Counted from the stretch's first letter, positions 47,413 to 57,124 are shown. The stretch: DNA of 64,000 nt from Mycolicibacterium tokaiense (GCF_010725885.1 NZ_AP022600.1:744001-808000), one strand, 5' to 3'. Made by a program: numbers and translations. Notes: generated from the letters alone by a model not told the origin.

Positions 47413-47924
47413 GCGGACACCTCCGGGGTGAGGACCTTGGCGAAAGCAACGGGATACACGGGACCGCGTCCCGTCAGCGGCGCGGGCAGCCGCTGGTAGC
47501 CCAGCGAGGTGTAGAGCCCCTCGGCCTCGGGCTGCCGGTCGCCGGTCATCAGGTAGATCCGGCGGTAGCCCCGGTGGGCGATCTCGGCTTCGAGTCTGGC
47601 CATCGTGGCAGTGGCCAGCCCCCGCCGGCGTGCGCCGCGCGATGTCCAGATCCGCTTGAGTTCGGCAGTGAGTTGACCGTCGACGTCGCCGAATCGCCGG
47701 AACGCACCGCCGGTGAGCGGGGTCCCGTCGGCTCCCACCCCGATGAACAGCCCACCCCACGGCGGAGCGAAGTCATCGGCGGGGTGGTCCCGCAGGCTGC
47801 GCAGCTGCGCTTCCTCGGTGCCGCCGTAGCGCTGCGAGTACTCCGCGGCCAGCTCGGCGAGCAGCGGCCCGGCCAGCGCATCACCCTGCGCGACCGCGAC
47901 AAAGCGCAGCTCTTCACCGGTCAT
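47409..47924 (-). CDS. GNAT-family N-acetyltransferase
   Basis: A protein of about 171 residues with the GNAT core: [20 protein letters not shown], acetyl-CoA site [22 protein letters not shown] (the R-x-x-R/G-x-G/A pattern as RRRGLA) and [24 protein letters not shown]. It transfers an acetyl group to an unknown amine. The start is uncertain: ATG at 47924 or an in-frame TTG at 47996. Coupled to the LLM oxidoreductase gene. Confidence 0.83.
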   Translation of the reverse strand: MTGEELRFVAVAQGDALAGPLLAELAAEYSQRYGGTEEAQLRSLRDHPADDFAPPWGGLFIGVGADGTPLTGGAFRRFGDVDGQLTAELKRIWTSRGARRRGLATATMARLEAEIAHRGYRRIYLMTGDRQPEAEGLYTSLGYQRLPAPLTGRGPVYPVAFAKVLTPEVSA

Positions 47925-48012
47925 CACTCCAGGGTCCAACGTCGGGCCGACGCGCGCATTCCTGGGGTGCCCTTCGATTCGTGGTGAGTAAAACAAAAGT
48001 CAGTTCAGGAGC

Positions 48013-48042
48013 TTGTCTGCCAAAACTTGACAGGTGTAAAGT
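48013..48042 (+). promoter_or_regulatory. possible promoter of the SDR gene (near-leaderless)
   Basis: TTGTCT (48013-48018), 18-nt spacer, TAAAGT (48037-48042), which ends eight nt before the SDR ATG. The transcript would begin at or just before the start codon; no ribosome binding site is seen upstream, which fits a leaderless mRNA. Confidence 0.4.
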
Positions 48043-48050
48043 TCGGCGCC

Positions 48051-48905
48051 ATGGACAACATCCGAGGTAAGACCATCGTGATCACCGGCGCCGCCCGCGG
48101 AATCGGCCTGGCCACCGCGAAGGCGCTGCTGGCCCGGGGCGCCCGGGTGGTCATCGGGGACCGCGACGTCGCAGTCCTGGACAAGTCGGTCACCGAACTC
48201 AACCGCCTGGGCCAGGTCAGCGGATATCCGGTGGATGTCACCGACCGGGAGTCATTCGCGGTGTTCCTCGACAAGGCCCGCGCCGACGGTGGCGGCCACA
48301 TCGACGTCCTGATCAACAACGCCGGAGTGATGCCCATCGGCCCGTTCCTGGACGCGTCCGAGCAGTCCATCCGCACCTCGGTCGAGGTGAACTTCTACGG
48401 TGTCCTGACCGGCAGCCAGTTGGTGCTGCCGGAGATGGTGAAGCGCCGCAGTGGCCACATCATCAACATCGCCTCGCTCGCGGGGTTGATCGCGCTGCCC
48501 GGGCAGGTCGTCTACGCCGGTACCAAATTCGCCGTCGTGGGCCTCACCACCGCGATGGCCGACGAATTCGCCCCGCACGGCGTCAACGTCACCTGCGTCA
48601 TGCCGACCTTCACCAACACCGACCTGACCTCGGGCACCAAGAACACCGGTGCCCAGAAGCCGGTGCAGCCCGAAGAAATCGCCGCGGGGGTGGTCAAGGC
48701 GCTCGACAACCCCAAGATCACCCACCTCTCGGTGCCGGGGCCGTTGCGCTTCGTCGGTCTGCTCACCTCGCTGTTGCCTCCCAGGGGCAGGCGCTGGCTG
48801 ACCAAGAAGTTCGGCAACGACGACGTGTTCCTCAAGTTCGACGCCACGGCGCGCGCCGCCTACGAGCAGCGTGCGCAGACCGCCATCGGGGTGGTCGAGG
48901 ACTAA
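48051..48905 (+). CDS. short-chain dehydrogenase/reductase
   Basis: A 284-residue SDR with NAD(P) motif ITGAARGIGLATAKAL, NNAGVM, Ser in IINIASLAG, and YAGTKFAVVGLT carrying the catalytic Tyr and Lys. The C-terminal part (about residues 225-284) has an extra hydrophobic and basic segment (GLLTSLLPPRGRRWLTKKFG), as in mycobacterial SDRs that act on lipids or ketones. Its end overlaps the LuxR gene by 4 nt on the other strand. Confidence 0.9.
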   Translation: MDNIRGKTIVITGAARGIGLATAKALLARGARVVIGDRDVAVLDKSVTELNRLGQVSGYPVDVTDRESFAVFLDKARADGGGHIDVLINNAGVMPIGPFLDASEQSIRTSVEVNFYGVLTGSQLVLPEMVKRRSGHIINIASLAGLIALPGQVVYAGTKFAVVGLTTAMADEFAPHGVNVTCVMPTFTNTDLTSGTKNTGAQKPVQPEEIAAGVVKALDNPKITHLSVPGPLRFVGLLTSLLPPRGRRWLTKKFGNDDVFLKFDATARAAYEQRAQTAIGVVED

Positions 48906-51535
48906 CGGACGGTGCCGTAACCGCCCCGACGCAGGATCTCGGCCAGCTCGTCGCGTGACGAGGCGCCGACCCGCTGGCAGGCGCGGTAGATGTGCCCTTC
49001 GACGGTGCGCACCGAACTGTAGGTGCGCTCGGCGATCTGCTTGTTGGACAATCCCGCCACCACCAGTTCGGCCACCTCCCGTTGCTTGCCGGTCAACGGT
49101 GTCGGGGTGGGCGGAGTCCGCGTGGCGGGGGTGGACAGGCCCCCGCAGTCGGCGGCCAGTTGCGCGGCGATGGAGGCCGCGAACAACCCGCGGCTGCGAG
49201 ATTGTGCGCCGGTGAGGATGACGGCAGCCTGCGCGGCGGCATCCGCCGCCGTGGCGCGGTCACCCAGCAGCTGGTACGCATGCGAGGCCTGCAGCAGCCC
49301 TTCGCCGTCCCGGCGGTGCAGCGCTTCGGCATGCAGCGCAACGGCATCGGCCAAGGGCAGCCGCAACAGGCCGGCCAGCGTCCGGGCGCGGACCGCTATC
49401 TCGGGCAGGTGCTCGGTGGCACCCCACTGGGTGGCGGCCTGCAGACACGCCAGCTCATGGGTGAGCTGCCCCCGGTCGGCAGCCACCTTGGCCTCGGCCA
49501 GCACGGTGTCGATGGCCTCCGAGAGCCGACCCCCCGCCACCAGCGCCCAGCCCCTCGCGGTGGCCAGACCCGTCTGCATGAACAGGAAATCCGGCCGCAC
49601 CACCCTGGTGGCCTCGGTCAGCATCTCCGCGGCCGCATCGGCCTGCCCCAACTTGGCGTGGGTCTCGGTGAGGGCGAACGCGCATGCCGGCCGCAAACCC
49701 GTTGTGATGCCGTGGTTTTCGACACCGGCCAATGCTTCGTGCAGCAGCCGCGCGGCGGCCTGCAGGTCACCACGCATCAGCTCGGCGCTGCCGAGCAGAA
49801 ACACCAGGTTCGCATACGCCAGCCCCGGCATGTCCCTGGCCAGTTCCGAGAGCACCTCTGCAGCGCGCGTGCAGTCCTCGATACGCCCGGTCAGACGGCA
49901 CGCCCGCGCGTACACCCCACCGAACCAGAACCGCATGTGGGCACTCTCATGGGAGTTGGCGGCACGGTCCAACGCGGCCCTCGCCGCCGGCGAGATGTCC
50001 TCGGCGTGGCCCAGCGCACCGCAGGCCATCATCAGGGCCACCGAGGCCAGCATGTGCTCTGAGTCCGACAGCAAACCCGAATCCAGTGCGGCCCTGGCTT
50101 TCTGCTCGGCGTCAGCGCACCGGGCCAGTACCGCGTCCAGACCGGCTTCCACCGAGTAGCGCGACATCCGCTCGGTGTCGGTCTCCGGCCCGGCCGCCAG
50201 TGCCGCCAGGATGTCCGCCGCCGCATGGGGATCGGCCATCATCCAGATCGAGTTGGCGGCACGCAGCACCGCCCAGCGGTGGCGGTCCCGGTCACCGTCG
50301 CCACTCAGCTCGCGCAGCAACTCCTCGGCGGCAGGCCCGCGACCGGCCAGAAACCGGTTGACGGCCCGGATCTCGACCGCCTCCCCCACACCCGCTTTCG
50401 CGGATTCGGCGGCAAAGCGTTCGGCCAGATCGAGATCCAGCAGCCGCATGGTGTGCCGCGCGGCCTCCAGGTACAGCCCGGGGTCAGGCGGCAGGTCGGA
50501 CTCGAGTGTGAGCAACGCCCGGCGCACCACGGTCTGCGGCTCGTCGTCCGCGGACAGCCGGCAGGCCAGCCTGCCGCGAACCTTCGACAGGTACATCTCC
50601 CCCGCGCGTGCCCGCCGCAGCTCACCGAACAGCGGGTGGGCCAGCCGCACCAGCAGGGCGGCCCCGGTGCGTTCGACGGTGATCAGGTGCATCTGCTCGG
50701 CGATCTCGAGGTTGCCGCGCCCCACCAGGGCGGCCAGCAGTTCCACCTCCAGCGGCTCACACTGCGACAGGTTGTCGACCACTGCGGCCAAATCCGTTGG
50801 CAGCTGGTCTAATTGGTTTCCCACCAGATCACTCATGCTCTGCGACACCGCCACCGGTCCGGGCCAGCTCCACACCCCCGCGACCTGACGCAGATGACCC
50901 GCCGAAGCCTGGTCCTTGGCCAGTTGCTGGAGGAACAGCGCATTGCCTCCGGTCAGCTTCCAGAACCGTGCCGCGCTGCGCGCATCCAGGGGTCCGCCCA
51001 GGATGGACTCCACCATCAACCTGGTGGACTCCGGCGACAGCGGCTCGAGGTCCAGGCGGTCCAGCAGACCGTCCTTCCACAGCGCCTTGATGGCGTCCGG
51101 GGCCGGCACGCCGGAGCGCACCGTCACCACCAGTCGCGCCTCGCGTGTCTGGGCCAGCTGGTGCACGACGTGCGCGGAGAAGCCGTCGAGCAGGTGGGCG
51201 TCGTCGATACCCACCAGCACCTTGGCGGCGCGCTGCCGGCCCACCAGCGCGGCGATCACCCGCCGCACACTCGGGGCGGGTTCGGTGATCGTGTCACCCA
51301 GCTCTGCACTGAAGGCCCCTAGCGGAATAGGGCGCGCCGACGCGGTCCCGACGACCCAGCGGGTGCGCACACCGGTGGTGGCGGCCTGCGCGAGTTGCTC
51401 GCGGGCCAGCCGGGTCTTGCCGACTCCGGCGGCACCGGCGATCACCACTCCGGCGAGGTTGCCCGTACCGCCGAGTGCCCGGCGCATGGCCGTGAGTTCA
51501 CTGTCCCGACCGGTCAGCGCGTCACCGCTGATCAC
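48902..51535 (-). CDS. large LuxR-family ATPase regulator (LAL/MalT type)
   Basis: An 877-residue regulator. The N-terminal AAA/NTPase has Walker A AGAAGVGKTRLAREQ (about residue 35), Walker B VLVGIDDAHLLDGFS, and a sensor region. A long helical-repeat midsection (TPR-like, residues 330-780) follows, ending in a GerE/LuxR helix-turn-helix at about 815-870 (LTGKQREVAELVVAGLSNKQ, SVRTVEGHIYRACQRVGA). Such proteins sense a ligand, hydrolyse ATP and activate promoters. M. tuberculosis has a related LuxR gene near purT/metZ. GTG start; the target genes are not evident. Confidence 0.9.
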   Translation of the reverse strand: MISGDALTGRDSELTAMRRALGGTGNLAGVVIAGAAGVGKTRLAREQLAQAATTGVRTRWVVGTASARPIPLGAFSAELGDTITEPAPSVRRVIAALVGRQRAAKVLVGIDDAHLLDGFSAHVVHQLAQTREARLVVTVRSGVPAPDAIKALWKDGLLDRLDLEPLSPESTRLMVESILGGPLDARSAARFWKLTGGNALFLQQLAKDQASAGHLRQVAGVWSWPGPVAVSQSMSDLVGNQLDQLPTDLAAVVDNLSQCEPLEVELLAALVGRGNLEIAEQMHLITVERTGAALLVRLAHPLFGELRRARAGEMYLSKVRGRLACRLSADDEPQTVVRRALLTLESDLPPDPGLYLEAARHTMRLLDLDLAERFAAESAKAGVGEAVEIRAVNRFLAGRGPAAEELLRELSGDGDRDRHRWAVLRAANSIWMMADPHAAADILAALAAGPETDTERMSRYSVEAGLDAVLARCADAEQKARAALDSGLLSDSEHMLASVALMMACGALGHAEDISPAARAALDRAANSHESAHMRFWFGGVYARACRLTGRIEDCTRAAEVLSELARDMPGLAYANLVFLLGSAELMRGDLQAAARLLHEALAGVENHGITTGLRPACAFALTETHAKLGQADAAAEMLTEATRVVRPDFLFMQTGLATARGWALVAGGRLSEAIDTVLAEAKVAADRGQLTHELACLQAATQWGATEHLPEIAVRARTLAGLLRLPLADAVALHAEALHRRDGEGLLQASHAYQLLGDRATAADAAAQAAVILTGAQSRSRGLFAASIAAQLAADCGGLSTPATRTPPTPTPLTGKQREVAELVVAGLSNKQIAERTYSSVRTVEGHIYRACQRVGASSRDELAEILRRGGYGTVR

Positions 51536-51574
51536 GCGCTCAGGATAGACGCCGGACGCCCTCCGTGGGCCGGA

Positions 51575-52798
51575 CTACGTCAAAGCCTGGTCCAGATCCT
51601 TGATCAGGTCGTCGGTGCCTTCGAGCCCCACCGAAATCCGCACTACACCGTCGCCCAGCCCGATGGCCGCCCGGCCCTCGGGTCCCATGGCGCGGTGTGT
51701 GGTGGTGGCCGGATGGGTGATCAGCGACTTGGCGTCGCCCAGGTTGTTGGAGATGTCGATGATCTGGAGCTTGTCGAGCACCTCGAAGGCACGCGCCTTG
51801 GTGCCCCCGTCGAGTTCGAAGGTGATCACCGTGCCGCCGCCGGACATCTGCCGCCGGGCCAGGTCGTACTGCGGATGCGACGACAGGAACGGGTACTTCA
51901 CCCAGTTCACCGCCGAATGACCCTCGAGGAACTCGGCGACCCGCTGTGCCGAGGCGTTGGCGTATTGGACGCGCACGGCCAGGGTCTCGAGTCCCTTCAG
52001 CAGAGTCCACGCGTTGAAGGCACTGATAGCCGGGCCGGTGTGGCGCATCAGGGTCTGCACCGGGCCGTCGATGTAGTCCTTGTCGCCCAGGATCGCACCG
52101 CCGAGCACCCGGCCCTGCCCGTCGATGTGCTTGGTGCCCGAGTACACCACCACGTCGGCACCGAGCGGCATGCCCTGCTGCAGCAGCGGTGTGGCAAAAA
52201 CATTGTCCAGCACCACTTTTGCGCCCGCAGCGTGTGCCAACTCGGCGACCGCGGCGATGTCCACCAGGGACTGCATGGGGTTCGAGGGCGTCTCGAAGAA
52301 CACGGCCTGGGTGGGCACCGACAGTGCCTGCTCCCACTGGGACAGGTCCTCGCCGTCGACGAACACGGTCTCCACACCCCAGCGCGGCAGGATCTCGTTG
52401 CACACCACGAAACACGAGCCGAAGAGGCTGCGGGCGGCCACCAACCGGTCGCCCGCTTTGAGCAGCGCACCGAGCGCGGTGAACACCGCCGCCATGCCGG
52501 TGGCCGTGGCGAACGCCGCGGGTGCCCCCTCGATCAGACGCAACCTCTCCTCGAACATCGAGATGGTGGGGTTGCCGTAGCGGGAGTAGACGTAGCGGTC
52601 GATCTCCCCGGTGAAGGCCTTCTCGGCGTCGGCGGCCGAGGAGTAGACGTAGCCCGACGTCAGGTACAGCGCCTCGGAGGTCTCTTCGAAACCCGACCGC
52701 AGCAGCCCGCCGCGCACACCGATGGTGGCCTGGCTGACCCCGTCGGGCAGCGGCGCCGGGATCCGGACGCTGGGCACGTCGGCGTTGTCGCCGCTCAT
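51575..52798 (-). CDS. metZ: O-succinylhomoserine sulfhydrylase MetZ
   Basis: A 407-residue PLP enzyme of the Cys/Met metabolism family that makes homocysteine from O-succinylhomoserine and sulfide. Marks: YSRYGNPTISMFEERL, ATATGMAAVFTALGALLKAGD, FFETPSNPMQSLVDI, KVVLDNVFATPLLQQGM, and the PLP lysine in VVVYSGTKHIDGQGR; then SLGDAKSLITHPATTTH-like segment as NNLGDAKSLITHPATTTHRA. It is coupled by ATGA to the rhodanese gene, a sensible sulfur-transfer pairing, and matches M. tuberculosis MetZ in length and context. Confidence 0.95.
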   Translation of the reverse strand: MSGDNADVPSVRIPAPLPDGVSQATIGVRGGLLRSGFEETSEALYLTSGYVYSSAADAEKAFTGEIDRYVYSRYGNPTISMFEERLRLIEGAPAAFATATGMAAVFTALGALLKAGDRLVAARSLFGSCFVVCNEILPRWGVETVFVDGEDLSQWEQALSVPTQAVFFETPSNPMQSLVDIAAVAELAHAAGAKVVLDNVFATPLLQQGMPLGADVVVYSGTKHIDGQGRVLGGAILGDKDYIDGPVQTLMRHTGPAISAFNAWTLLKGLETLAVRVQYANASAQRVAEFLEGHSAVNWVKYPFLSSHPQYDLARRQMSGGGTVITFELDGGTKARAFEVLDKLQIIDISNNLGDAKSLITHPATTTHRAMGPEGRAAIGLGDGVVRISVGLEGTDDLIKDLDQALT

Positions 52799-53208
52799 GA
52801 CTGCACCCATGGCAGGCCGAGCGCACGCCAACCGGTGGTTCCGCGGTGGCGGTGCTCGTCGAGATTGCCCTCGAACCCGTCGAGCACGTTGTACGACGGC
52901 CCGATCCCGGCGGCGGTGGCCGCCTCGGCGGCGCCGATGGACCGGTTGCCCGAGCGGCACAGGAAGATGACCGGACGCTCACCGGGTTCGATCCCGGCGG
53001 CCATCAGGTCGTCGACGAAGTTCTCGTTGTGGGTGCCCGCGTAGGTGTTCCACTCGATGAAGACGGTCTGTCGGTCCAGCCCGCTGAGGTCAGGCACCCC
53101 GACAAACTTCCACTCGGCGTCGGTGCGACAGTCCACGAGCACCGCGTCGGGATCGTCGCTGAGAATCTTCCACGCCTCTTCGGGGGTGATATCGCCGGCA
53201 TAACTCAC
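52795..53208 (-). CDS. rhodanese-like sulfurtransferase
   Basis: A 137-residue single-domain rhodanese. The active-site loop is FLCRSGNRS, with the catalytic Cys followed by R-S-G-N-R-S; the N-terminal part reads TPEEAWKILSDDPDAVLVDC and WKFVGVPDLSG. It probably delivers or relays sulfane sulfur for MetZ encoded next (ATGA overlap). GTG start. Equivalent to Rv0390 by position. Confidence 0.92.
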   Translation of the reverse strand: MSYAGDITPEEAWKILSDDPDAVLVDCRTDAEWKFVGVPDLSGLDRQTVFIEWNTYAGTHNENFVDDLMAAGIEPGERPVIFLCRSGNRSIGAAEAATAAGIGPSYNVLDGFEGNLDEHRHRGTTGWRALGLPWVQS

Positions 53209-53244
53209 AGAACCGAGTTTTCCACACCGCCGCAGCCGCCTGCG

Positions 53245-53691
53245 TCACTGTGCCGGCGTGCACACCTTCCACCGGCCGTCCTCCCGCACGAACGTGGTGG
53301 GGATGTCCACTTTGTCGTCGGGTGTCTTGTCGAAGTGGTAGGTGACCGTGCCGGTGGCCGTGTCGCCGTCGATGGTGACTCCGGAGATGCCGTCGATGTA
53401 ACGCTGCCCGTCGGTGGCCACCGAACGTTGTTGAGTGTCCAGGACTTTCGATTCCTCACCGACTTCGGCCGCGCAGGTGTAGGTGGCGTAATCGGCGAAG
53501 TCGGCCCGCTGCAGCGCGTCGTTCTGGGCGATCGCGGCCTGAGCCACCACGTCGACCTCCGGGATCTCGTCCCCGTCGAGCCAGCGCACGACCGCGATGC
53601 CGCCGATCACGATCACGATGATCGTGAGAGCGATCAGGAAGGGCCACGGAGTGGACCCCACCGAGTCGGCCGGCTCGTCTTTCGGGGCCAT
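53245..53691 (-). CDS. membrane-anchored conserved protein of unknown function
   Basis: A 148-residue protein with a short cytoplasmic N-terminus, one helix (PFLIALTIIVIVIGGIAVVRW, about 20-40) and an outside domain of about 100 residues resembling the NTF2/SnoaL or DUF4878 fold: an aspartate-rich helix, then strands (TATGTVTYHFDK, TTFVREDGRWKVCTP). Two Cys may form a disulfide. Start at the second ATG, which has GGGAGAG at proper spacing, 2 nt after purT. Function unknown. Confidence 0.75.
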   Translation of the reverse strand: MAPKDEPADSVGSTPWPFLIALTIIVIVIGGIAVVRWLDGDEIPEVDVVAQAAIAQNDALQRADFADYATYTCAAEVGEESKVLDTQQRSVATDGQRYIDGISGVTIDGDTATGTVTYHFDKTPDDKVDIPTTFVREDGRWKVCTPAQ

Positions 53692-53693
53692 CG

Positions 53694-54974
53694 TCATCTC
53701 TCCCAGAGTCGTCGCAGTGCCGTGGACACCTGTTGCACGCGGTCCCTGGCGGTGGTCACGTCGGCGGCGGTGGACAGTGCCAGGCTCAGTCGGTGCCGGG
53801 CCGTCGTCGCGGGCACCTGCGTCGCGTACACCCGGGCGTCGCTCTCGGGAACCTGCAGCGCCGTGGCCAGTCCGGCCACCAGCGCGGCGCGGTCGAGGTC
53901 ACCGGTGCCGTAGACCAGCTCCGCAGCGGCCGGCGAGATCATGATGGTGTCCACCGGGAGTCCCAGCACGGCCCGGGCGTGCAGCTCGTAGACGTCCAGG
54001 CGCTGGGAGCGCACGGTGACCACCGCACTGTCTGTGGGCCGGGCGGTGACGTCGGAGAAATAGACCTCGTCCCCGCGGACCAGCAGTTCGACCGCGAACA
54101 CGCCACGACCGCCCAGCGCATTGACCACCCGGGCCGCGATCGACTTCGCGGCATCCAGCCCCGCGGTGCCCATGGGCTGAGGCTGCCAGGACTCCACCAC
54201 CAGTTCACCGGCGAAACCGTCCACCTGGCGGTGGCCGATCGGCTCGCTGAAGTGCAGGCCGGCCGGGCCGTCGCCGGTACGCACCGTCAGCAGAGTGACC
54301 TCGTAGTCGATCTCCACGACGGTTTCGGCGAGCACCCGGTCATGGGTGAAGCGGCCACCCGCCGAGACCGCGCGCTCCCAGGCCGGTTCCACGTCGTCGG
54401 GCCGCAACAACACCGACTGGCCCTCACCGGGCAGGGCCACCAGCGGCTTGACCACCAGCGGGAACCCGGCGTGATCGGCGATGGCCTCGAGCTCGGTCAC
54501 CGAGCCCGCGAACCAGAACGGCGCCGTCGGCAGCCCCAGCTCATCGGCGGCCAGCCGCCGCAGCCCCTCGCGATCCAGGGACAGCCGGGTGCTGCGCGCA
54601 CTGGGTACCACCTCGATGCCGGCGGCTTCGGCCGCCTCCAGCGCATCGGCCGCCACGGCGCCGGTGGCGCTCACCACGTAGTCGGGCCGCACCGCCGCGA
54701 TGAGCGCGGACAGCTGCTCTCCGTCGGCCAGTTCCACCACCCGGGCGTCGTCGGCGACGGCGTGCGCGGATGCGTCGGGCTGGGATTCGGCGGCCACCAC
54801 GGCAGCGCCCAGGTGCTGCAGTGCCACCACCAGGTCATGGCCGTTCTCCCCGGCGCCCAACAACAGCACCGTCGGAGAGCTGTGTGCCTGCGGATCGTCG
54901 GCGACCGTGGCTTCGGGTTCGGTGCCGGACGCGGGCTCAGCCGCGTCGTCAGCCTCCGATGACACCGGTGCCAA
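53694..54974 (-). CDS. purT: formate-dependent GAR transformylase PurT
   Basis: A 426-residue ATP-grasp enzyme that uses formate and ATP to formylate glycinamide ribonucleotide, an alternative to the folate route in purine synthesis. N-terminal VLLLGAGENGHDLVVALQHL, ATP-grasp segments LPTAPFWFAGS, FPLVVKPLVALPGEGQSVLL, and metal residues near GGRGVFAVELLVRGDEVYFSDVT. The last is the conserved F-x-V-E-L segment. A low-complexity 30-residue acidic N-terminus comes from a TTG start; a GTG nine nt downstream is possible. Matches Rv0389 by position. Confidence 0.93.
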   Translation of the reverse strand: MAPVSSEADDAAEPASGTEPEATVADDPQAHSSPTVLLLGAGENGHDLVVALQHLGAAVVAAESQPDASAHAVADDARVVELADGEQLSALIAAVRPDYVVSATGAVAADALEAAEAAGIEVVPSARSTRLSLDREGLRRLAADELGLPTAPFWFAGSVTELEAIADHAGFPLVVKPLVALPGEGQSVLLRPDDVEPAWERAVSAGGRFTHDRVLAETVVEIDYEVTLLTVRTGDGPAGLHFSEPIGHRQVDGFAGELVVESWQPQPMGTAGLDAAKSIAARVVNALGGRGVFAVELLVRGDEVYFSDVTARPTDSAVVTVRSQRLDVYELHARAVLGLPVDTIMISPAAAELVYGTGDLDRAALVAGLATALQVPESDARVYATQVPATTARHRLSLALSTAADVTTARDRVQQVSTALRRLWER

Positions 54975-55063
54975 CTTCCCCCTGGCTCACGCGCACCTCC
55001 TGGCTGTGTCCTGCATGCTGTGCGTCCAAGGATAGGTTGCGGACTTCGGGGGGTCGGTCGGAC

Positions 55064-56623
55064 GTGGGTGCCCAGACGGTGGCCGTACTCCTCGTCGCGG
55101 TGGCGGTGGCTGCGCTGGCCCGGCGGCGGGGCGTGTCGGCACCGCTGCTGCTGGTCGTGGTGGGCCTGGTGGGCGGGCTGATCCCCGGGGTGCCGACGAT
55201 CACCCTGGAGCCAGATGTGGTGCTGTTCGTGCTGCTGCCGCCGCTGTTGTGGTCGGCGGGGCTGGAGAGCTCGTATGTGAACCTGCGGCGCAACATCCAC
55301 CCGATCGGCATGCTCGCGGTCGGCTTGCCCCTGGTCACCACCTTCGCCGTCGGAGTGGTGGCCTTCGAGCTGGTGCCCGACCTGTCGCTGGCCGCCGCCC
55401 TGACGCTGGGGGCCATCGTCGCGCCGCCGGACGCGGTGTCGGCCACGGCGATCGGACGCCGGCTCGGGCTGCCGCGCCGGATGATGACGCTGCTGGGCGG
55501 TGAGTCACTGCTCAACGACGCCACCGCCCTGACCGCGTACAAGGTGGCGCTGGCCGCCGCCATCGGCACCGCGACGGGCTGGGACCGGGCTCTGGGCACC
55601 TTCGCGCTGGCGGTGGCGGGCGGCGTGCTGGTGGGCGTGGTCCTCGGGCGCGTGCTCGACGCGGCCCGGACCCGGCTCGACGACCCGCTGGCCGAGAGCG
55701 CGCTGGGACTGGTGGCGCCGTTCCTGATCTATCTGATCGCCGAACAGGTGCACGGTTCCGGGGTGCTGGCCGTGGTGGCCGCAGCCCTGGTGGTGGGACA
55801 GCGCTCCACCACGGCGGGCTATGCCACCCGGCTGCAGGACGACGCCGTGTGGAAGGCGCTGCAGCTGCTGCTGGAATCGTTTGCGTTCCTACTGATCGGG
55901 CTGCAGCTGCCCACCGTGATCGGCGAGCTGGCCGGCATCTCCGCGGCGACCTTGGTGGTGGCGTCGGCGGGCGTGCTGGCCGCGGTGATCGTGGTGCGGA
56001 TCGCCTGGGTGTTCCTGGTCGCGTACACGCCGCGGCTGTGGGGAAGGTCCACCGCGCCGGCATCGCATCTGTTCGTGGTGACGTGGGCCGGTATGCGGGG
56101 CGTGGTGTCGCTGGCCGCGGCGTTCGCGGTACCTCTGACGACGCTGTCCGGGGACGCGTTCCCGGGCCGGCCGCAGTTGATCTTCCTCACCTTCGTGGTG
56201 GTGATCGGAACGCTGCTGTTGCACGGGTTGACACTGCCGTGGCTGGTTCGCGCTCTCGGGGTGGGCGGTGACGAGGCGACGGTCGATGCGCAGCGGGCGG
56301 CCGCCGCGCAGTACCGGGCCAGCGCCGCAGCGATCGAGCGGCTGGAACAGCTTCTCGACGAGCGGCGCAGCAGTGGCCGGTCTTCGGAGGTGCACGAGCG
56401 CGCCGGGGAGGTGCTGCGGCGGTGGAGCACCGCCCGGGCTGACGCCGCGCTGAACCCCGGGGAGACGACGGCGCCGGTGTTCCGCGACCTGCGTCTGCAG
56501 ATGCTGGCCGCCGAGCGCGCCGCGCTGATCCAGGAGCGTGACGACGGCCGCATCGACGACGAGGTGTTGCGCGCGCTGTTACACGGCCTGGACCTCGAAG
56601 AGGCGACCCTGAACCGGCGCTGA
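55064..56623 (+). CDS. Na+/H+ antiporter, CPA1 (NhaP) family
   Basis: A 519-residue antiporter with about 12 helices to residue 395 and a 100-residue cytoplasmic helical tail. CPA1 marks: FVLLPPLLWSAGLESS, GAIVAPPDAVSATAIGRRLGL, LLGGESLLNDATALTAYKVAL (the ND ion-binding pair), ALQLLLESFAFLLIGLQLP and VTWAGMRGVVSLAAAFAVP. It exchanges protons for Na+ or K+. GTG start after a G-rich site; a TTG 27 nt upstream with AAGGATAGG is an alternative. Confidence 0.92.
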   Translation: MGAQTVAVLLVAVAVAALARRRGVSAPLLLVVVGLVGGLIPGVPTITLEPDVVLFVLLPPLLWSAGLESSYVNLRRNIHPIGMLAVGLPLVTTFAVGVVAFELVPDLSLAAALTLGAIVAPPDAVSATAIGRRLGLPRRMMTLLGGESLLNDATALTAYKVALAAAIGTATGWDRALGTFALAVAGGVLVGVVLGRVLDAARTRLDDPLAESALGLVAPFLIYLIAEQVHGSGVLAVVAAALVVGQRSTTAGYATRLQDDAVWKALQLLLESFAFLLIGLQLPTVIGELAGISAATLVVASAGVLAAVIVVRIAWVFLVAYTPRLWGRSTAPASHLFVVTWAGMRGVVSLAAAFAVPLTTLSGDAFPGRPQLIFLTFVVVIGTLLLHGLTLPWLVRALGVGGDEATVDAQRAAAAQYRASAAAIERLEQLLDERRSSGRSSEVHERAGEVLRRWSTARADAALNPGETTAPVFRDLRLQMLAAERAALIQERDDGRIDDEVLRALLHGLDLEEATLNRR

Positions 56624-56631
56624 GGTCAGCG
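56618..56631. repeat. palindrome joining the stop codons of antiporter and MarR genes
   Basis: CGCTGA and TCAGCG around GG; both genes stop with the TGA in their own arm. With a 2-nt centre it would form at most a small hairpin. The two convergent coding regions are only 2 nt apart. Confidence 0.45.
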
Positions 56632-57096
56632 AGCTTCGAGTCCAGCCTGGAAGGCGCGCATCGCTCCGATCAACGCCGTGAAGACGCGGTGCGCCGCGGC
56701 CAGGTCCTCCTCCGGCAGGTCGACCAGTGCCGCGTGCGTGTGCTCGGCCAGCGGGGTGAAGAAGTCGCGTGCGACGGCCATCCCGTGTTCGTCGTAACGC
56801 AGGATCACCTTGCGCCGGTCGTCGGGGTCGGACTCGCGACGCAGATGACCTGAGGCGATCATCCGCTCCACCAGGTAGGTGATGGCACCACCGCTGAGCC
56901 CCATCCGCTTGCGCAGTTCGCCGGCGGTCAGCGGTGCGCCGAAGTCGTCGGCGACCAGCACGTGCACCAGGGCCCGGAAATCACCGGCCGACAGGTCATG
57001 CTGGCCGGCGAACGTCCGGCCGATCTGTTCCGACTCCGCCGAGAGCGCGCGTACATCGGCAGCCAGCAGCCCTTCCAGCTGCGCGCGGTCGGTCAT
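56626..57096 (-). CDS. MarR-family transcriptional regulator
   Basis: A 156-residue winged-helix regulator: LSAGDFRALVHVLVADDF, GAPLTAGELRKRMGLSGGAI (recognition helix region), TYLVERMIASGHLRRESDPD and DRRKVILRYDEHG. The conserved D-x-R wing motif (DPDDRRK) is present. Start at the second ATG of the frame; divergent from the MMPL exporter, with a palindrome between them, so it most likely represses that exporter. Confidence 0.92.
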   Translation of the reverse strand: MTDRAQLEGLLAADVRALSAESEQIGRTFAGQHDLSAGDFRALVHVLVADDFGAPLTAGELRKRMGLSGGAITYLVERMIASGHLRRESDPDDRRKVILRYDEHGMAVARDFFTPLAEHTHAALVDLPEEDLAAAHRVFTALIGAMRAFQAGLEAR

Positions 57097-57124
57097 GGCC
57101 CGATCATAGTTCACTTGCTAAATG

